Origin: Hydrogenophaga sp.
GTDB lineage: Bacteria > Pseudomonadota > Gammaproteobacteria > Burkholderiales > Burkholderiaceae_C
Assembly (NCBI RefSeq): GCF_011772445.1
Contig: NZ_WVZN01000048.1
Coordinates: 1-60,694 of the forward strand
Direction: 5' to 3'
DNA length: 60,694 nt
The position numbers and the translations under genes were made by a program. Each line of letters starts with the position of its first letter. Within the stretch, counting starts at the first letter, position 1. Under the pieces are notes generated by a model, which searched no databases, was not told the origin of the DNA, and saw only the letters and a program-made list of their open reading frames with translations. Positions 58,989 through 60,694 of the stretch are shown piece by piece.

Positions 58989-59016
58989 AGCCCGCCGCCC
59001 GGCGGGCTTTTTCTTT
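58989..59016 (+). terminator. Rho-independent terminator of the TakP-like gene
   Basis: AGCCCGCC, loop GCCC, GGCGGGCT, then TTTTCTTT. Perfect 8-base stem with a good T tract, 20 bases after the stop. Confidence 0.9.
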
Positions 59017-59055
59017 GGCGCGCACCGAAACCGCCGCATGCCGCATGATCGGCGC

Positions 59056-59976
59056 ATGACCGCGCCACACCTGTACACACCCGAGGCCACCGCCGCCGCC
59101 CTGCCCTACGCCGAACTGGCCGAGGCCATCGCCGCGTTGCTGCGCGACCCGGCGGTGAAGGTGCCGGCGCGCACGGTGTTGCCGCTGCCAGCGGGAGGTG
59201 TCCTCATCGCCATGCCCGCCACGGACGCGCGCGTGGCCATCACCAAGCTGATCAGCTTCGTCGCCGACAACGGCGCGCGCGGCCTGCCCGCCATCCAGGG
59301 CGACGTCATCGTGTTCGACGCGCGCGACGGCCGCCGCCTGGCGCTGCTCGACGGGCCCACGGTCACGGCGCGGCGCACCGCCGCCGTCTCGCTGCTGGCC
59401 GCGCAGCGGCTGGCGCCGCGCACCGATGGGCCGCTGCTGATCGTGGGCGCGGGCGTGCAAGGGCGCGCCCATCTGGAGGCCTTCGCCAGCGGACTGGGCG
59501 TGAGGCAGGTGCGCGTGGCCTCGCGCAGCGCCGCGAGCGCCGACGCCCTGGTGGCGCACGCGCGCGGCCTGGGCCTGGACGCCACCAGCGTGGACGACGC
59601 CGACGCCGCGTTGGCCGACTGCCCGCTGGTGGTCAGCGCCACGCCCGCGCAGGCGGCGTCGCTGCACGCCACGCCGCGGGACGACGCCTTCATCGCCGCC
59701 GTCGGCGCGTTCACGCCAGCGATGCTCGAATGGGCGCCCGATGTCTGCCGCCACATCGCCGCGCGCGGCTCGCTGGTGGTGGACACGCGCGACGCCGACC
59801 ACGAAGCGGGCGACCTGCTGCAGGCCGGCCTGGACGTCACCGCCGTCCCCACACTGGCCGACTGGCTCGACCGTCCGCGACCGAGCGGCCCCGTGCTCTT
59901 CAAGAGTTGCGGCTGGGCCGGCTGGGACCTCGCGGCCGCCCGCCTCGTCTTCGAGGCGCTGCGCCGCCGGCTGTGA
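59056..59976 (+). CDS. Ornithine cyclodeaminase / delta-1-pyrroline-2-carboxylate reductase family protein
   Basis: The 306-residue protein has the mu-crystallin/OCD fold signs: KLISFVADNGARGLPAIQGD, the NAD-binding GPLLIVGAGVQGRAHLEAFA near residue 130 and GAFTPAMLEW. Members include ketimine reductases and cyclodeaminases. By length and the PAIQGDVIVFD segment it is nearer delta-1-pyrroline-2-carboxylate reductase (trans-3-hydroxyproline route). No proline-catabolism genes flank it. The start at 59056 gives the usual N-terminus. Confidence 0.8.
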   Translation: MTAPHLYTPEATAAALPYAELAEAIAALLRDPAVKVPARTVLPLPAGGVLIAMPATDARVAITKLISFVADNGARGLPAIQGDVIVFDARDGRRLALLDGPTVTARRTAAVSLLAAQRLAPRTDGPLLIVGAGVQGRAHLEAFASGLGVRQVRVASRSAASADALVAHARGLGLDATSVDDADAALADCPLVVSATPAQAASLHATPRDDAFIAAVGAFTPAMLEWAPDVCRHIAARGSLVVDTRDADHEAGDLLQAGLDVTAVPTLADWLDRPRPSGPVLFKSCGWAGWDLAAARLVFEALRRRL

Positions 59977-59983
59977 GCGCGCG

Positions 59984-60694
59984 TCAGCCGACGACGAAGA
60001 TGTCGGCGTGGAAGCGTTCGGGCGGCAGGCCCAGTGACGCGCACTGCGCCCGGACCGCGGACACCATGGCAGGCGCGCCGCAGCAGTAGACCTCGGCGCC
60101 TTGCAGGTCGTCGGCCACCGCGCGCACGGCCGTGTCGACGCGGCCGTGGTGGCCCTGCAGGGCTTGCGCGTCGGCCTCGTTTTCCAGCGCGGGCACGAAG
60201 CGCCAGTTCGGCAGGCCGCGCGCCCACTTCTGCACGTGCTCCAGCAGGTACAGGCCCGAGCGGTCGCGCGCGCCCCACACCAGCGTCACCGGCCGCGTCG
60301 ATTTCTGGCGCAGCAGGTGATCGAGCAGCGACTTCACCGGCGCGAAGCCGGTGCCGCCGCACACGCACAGCAGCGGGCGCTGCGACGCCGGATCGACGTC
60401 GACCTGGCCGAAGGGCAGCTCCACCTCCAGCGTGTCGCCGGGCTGCAGGCCGGGGACGACCGCGCTGAAGCGGCCACCGGCCACGTGGCGCACGTGCAGT
60501 TGCACACCGTCGCTCTCGTGCGGCGGGTTGGCCATGGAATAGCTGCGCTGCTCGCCGTCGGGCAGTTGCACCTGCAGGTACTGCCCGGCGCGAAAGCGCG
60601 CGCGCTTGCCCGCGGGCAAGCGCAGTTGCAGCAGGCTCACGTCGGGCGCGGCCAGGGTGTTGCGGTAGACCTTGAGCTGCAGGCGCTGGCGCGC
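59984..60694 (-). CDS. NAD(P)H-flavin reductase / ferredoxin reductase-like, 5' end outside the window
   Basis: The frame is open to the window edge, so the N-terminus is missing; a GTG at 60640 is not needed as start. The visible part has FAD-binding RSYSMANPPHES, NAD-binding CVCGGTGFAPVKSLL and CCGAPAMVSAVRAQC near the end, then FHADIFVVG at the C-terminus. This order fits CDP-6-deoxy-delta-3,4-glucoseen reductase-like proteins, which usually have a 2Fe-2S domain before the visible part. It converges with the preceding gene, 7 bases apart. Confidence 0.85.
   Translation of the reverse strand, partial: ARQRLQLKVYRNTLAAPDVSLLQLRLPAGKRARFRAGQYLQVQLPDGEQRSYSMANPPHESDGVQLHVRHVAGGRFSAVVPGLQPGDTLEVELPFGQVDVDPASQRPLLCVCGGTGFAPVKSLLDHLLRQKSTRPVTLVWGARDRSGLYLLEHVQKWARGLPNWRFVPALENEADAQALQGHHGRVDTAVRAVADDLQGAEVYCCGAPAMVSAVRAQCASLGLPPERFHADIFVVG

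Noticed and set aside
1..60694. CRISPR arrays, insertion sequences, integrases, tRNA or rRNA genes
   Set aside because: No direct-repeat arrays, transposase or integrase motifs, or RNA gene landmarks were seen on reading the window.

Overview
The window looks like a chromosomal accessory region from a high-GC betaproteobacterium, most likely Burkholderiales/Comamonadaceae (Variovorax, Acidovorax or Hydrogenophaga type). The evidence is the very high GC, four TctC/Bug receptors against a single TctA/TctB pair, four TRAP DctP receptors against a single DctQ/DctM pair, and dense small catabolic operons each with its own LysR, GntR, IclR or MarR regulator. The genus is an inference. No rRNA, tRNA, CRISPR array, insertion sequence or phage gene was seen. 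Genes are cut at both ends of the window.

Layout. 1-3522 (-): a four-gene envelope cluster (COG3014 lipoprotein, YcfL, LpoB, CsgG-like protein) plus the first codons of a fifth gene. 3776-10046: a TRAP transporter (dctQMP) with a 2-hydroxyacid dehydrogenase, an RraA-family protein and a 2-keto-3-deoxygluconate-type kinase, divergent from an FCD-type GntR regulator with a clear palindrome between them; probably sugar-acid catabolism. 10093-12605: a GlxA-type regulator divergent from a SAM methyltransferase. 12494-17571: a Baeyer-Villiger module (marR-SDR leftward; BVMO, DctP receptor and esterase rightward) around two GTTG-N6-CAAC operators. 17784-20207: a chemoreceptor with a FliA-like promoter, and an ArsR/AHSA1 pair. 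20263-28055 (-): TctDE two-component system with TctCBA, preceded by a GntR/Bug/amidohydrolase set. 28192-28834: a HepT/MntA toxin-antitoxin pair.

28876-34668: a five-gene operon (SDR, FMO, BASS transporter, NAD epimerase, DMT exporter) divergent from an IclR regulator. 34682-42896: a second MarR module (epoxide hydrolase-marR leftward; gloA-GST rightward) with a distal operon of DctP receptor, Rieske oxygenase, reductase and dienelactone hydrolase that carries a nearly identical operator. 41676-48974: FAD monooxygenase/LysR, azoreductase/LysR, and a LysR/FAD-oxidoreductase/Bug set. 48996-53795: a SigJ-type ECF sigma factor, an AraC regulator, and a two-subunit molybdenum hydroxylase. 54050-60694: an EF-hand-like protein, a Bug receptor with a tartrate-dehydrogenase-family enzyme and LysR, a TakP-like TRAP receptor with a strong terminator, an ornithine-cyclodeaminase-family enzyme, and a truncated flavin reductase.

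The most notable pattern is that two modules about 23 kb apart share one architecture: an enzyme gene followed by a paralogous marR on one side, catabolic genes on the other, a GTTG-N6-CAAC palindrome between them, and a closely related orphan DctP receptor in each. This suggests a duplicated, MarR-controlled oxygenase regulon for ketone or aromatic-type substrates.
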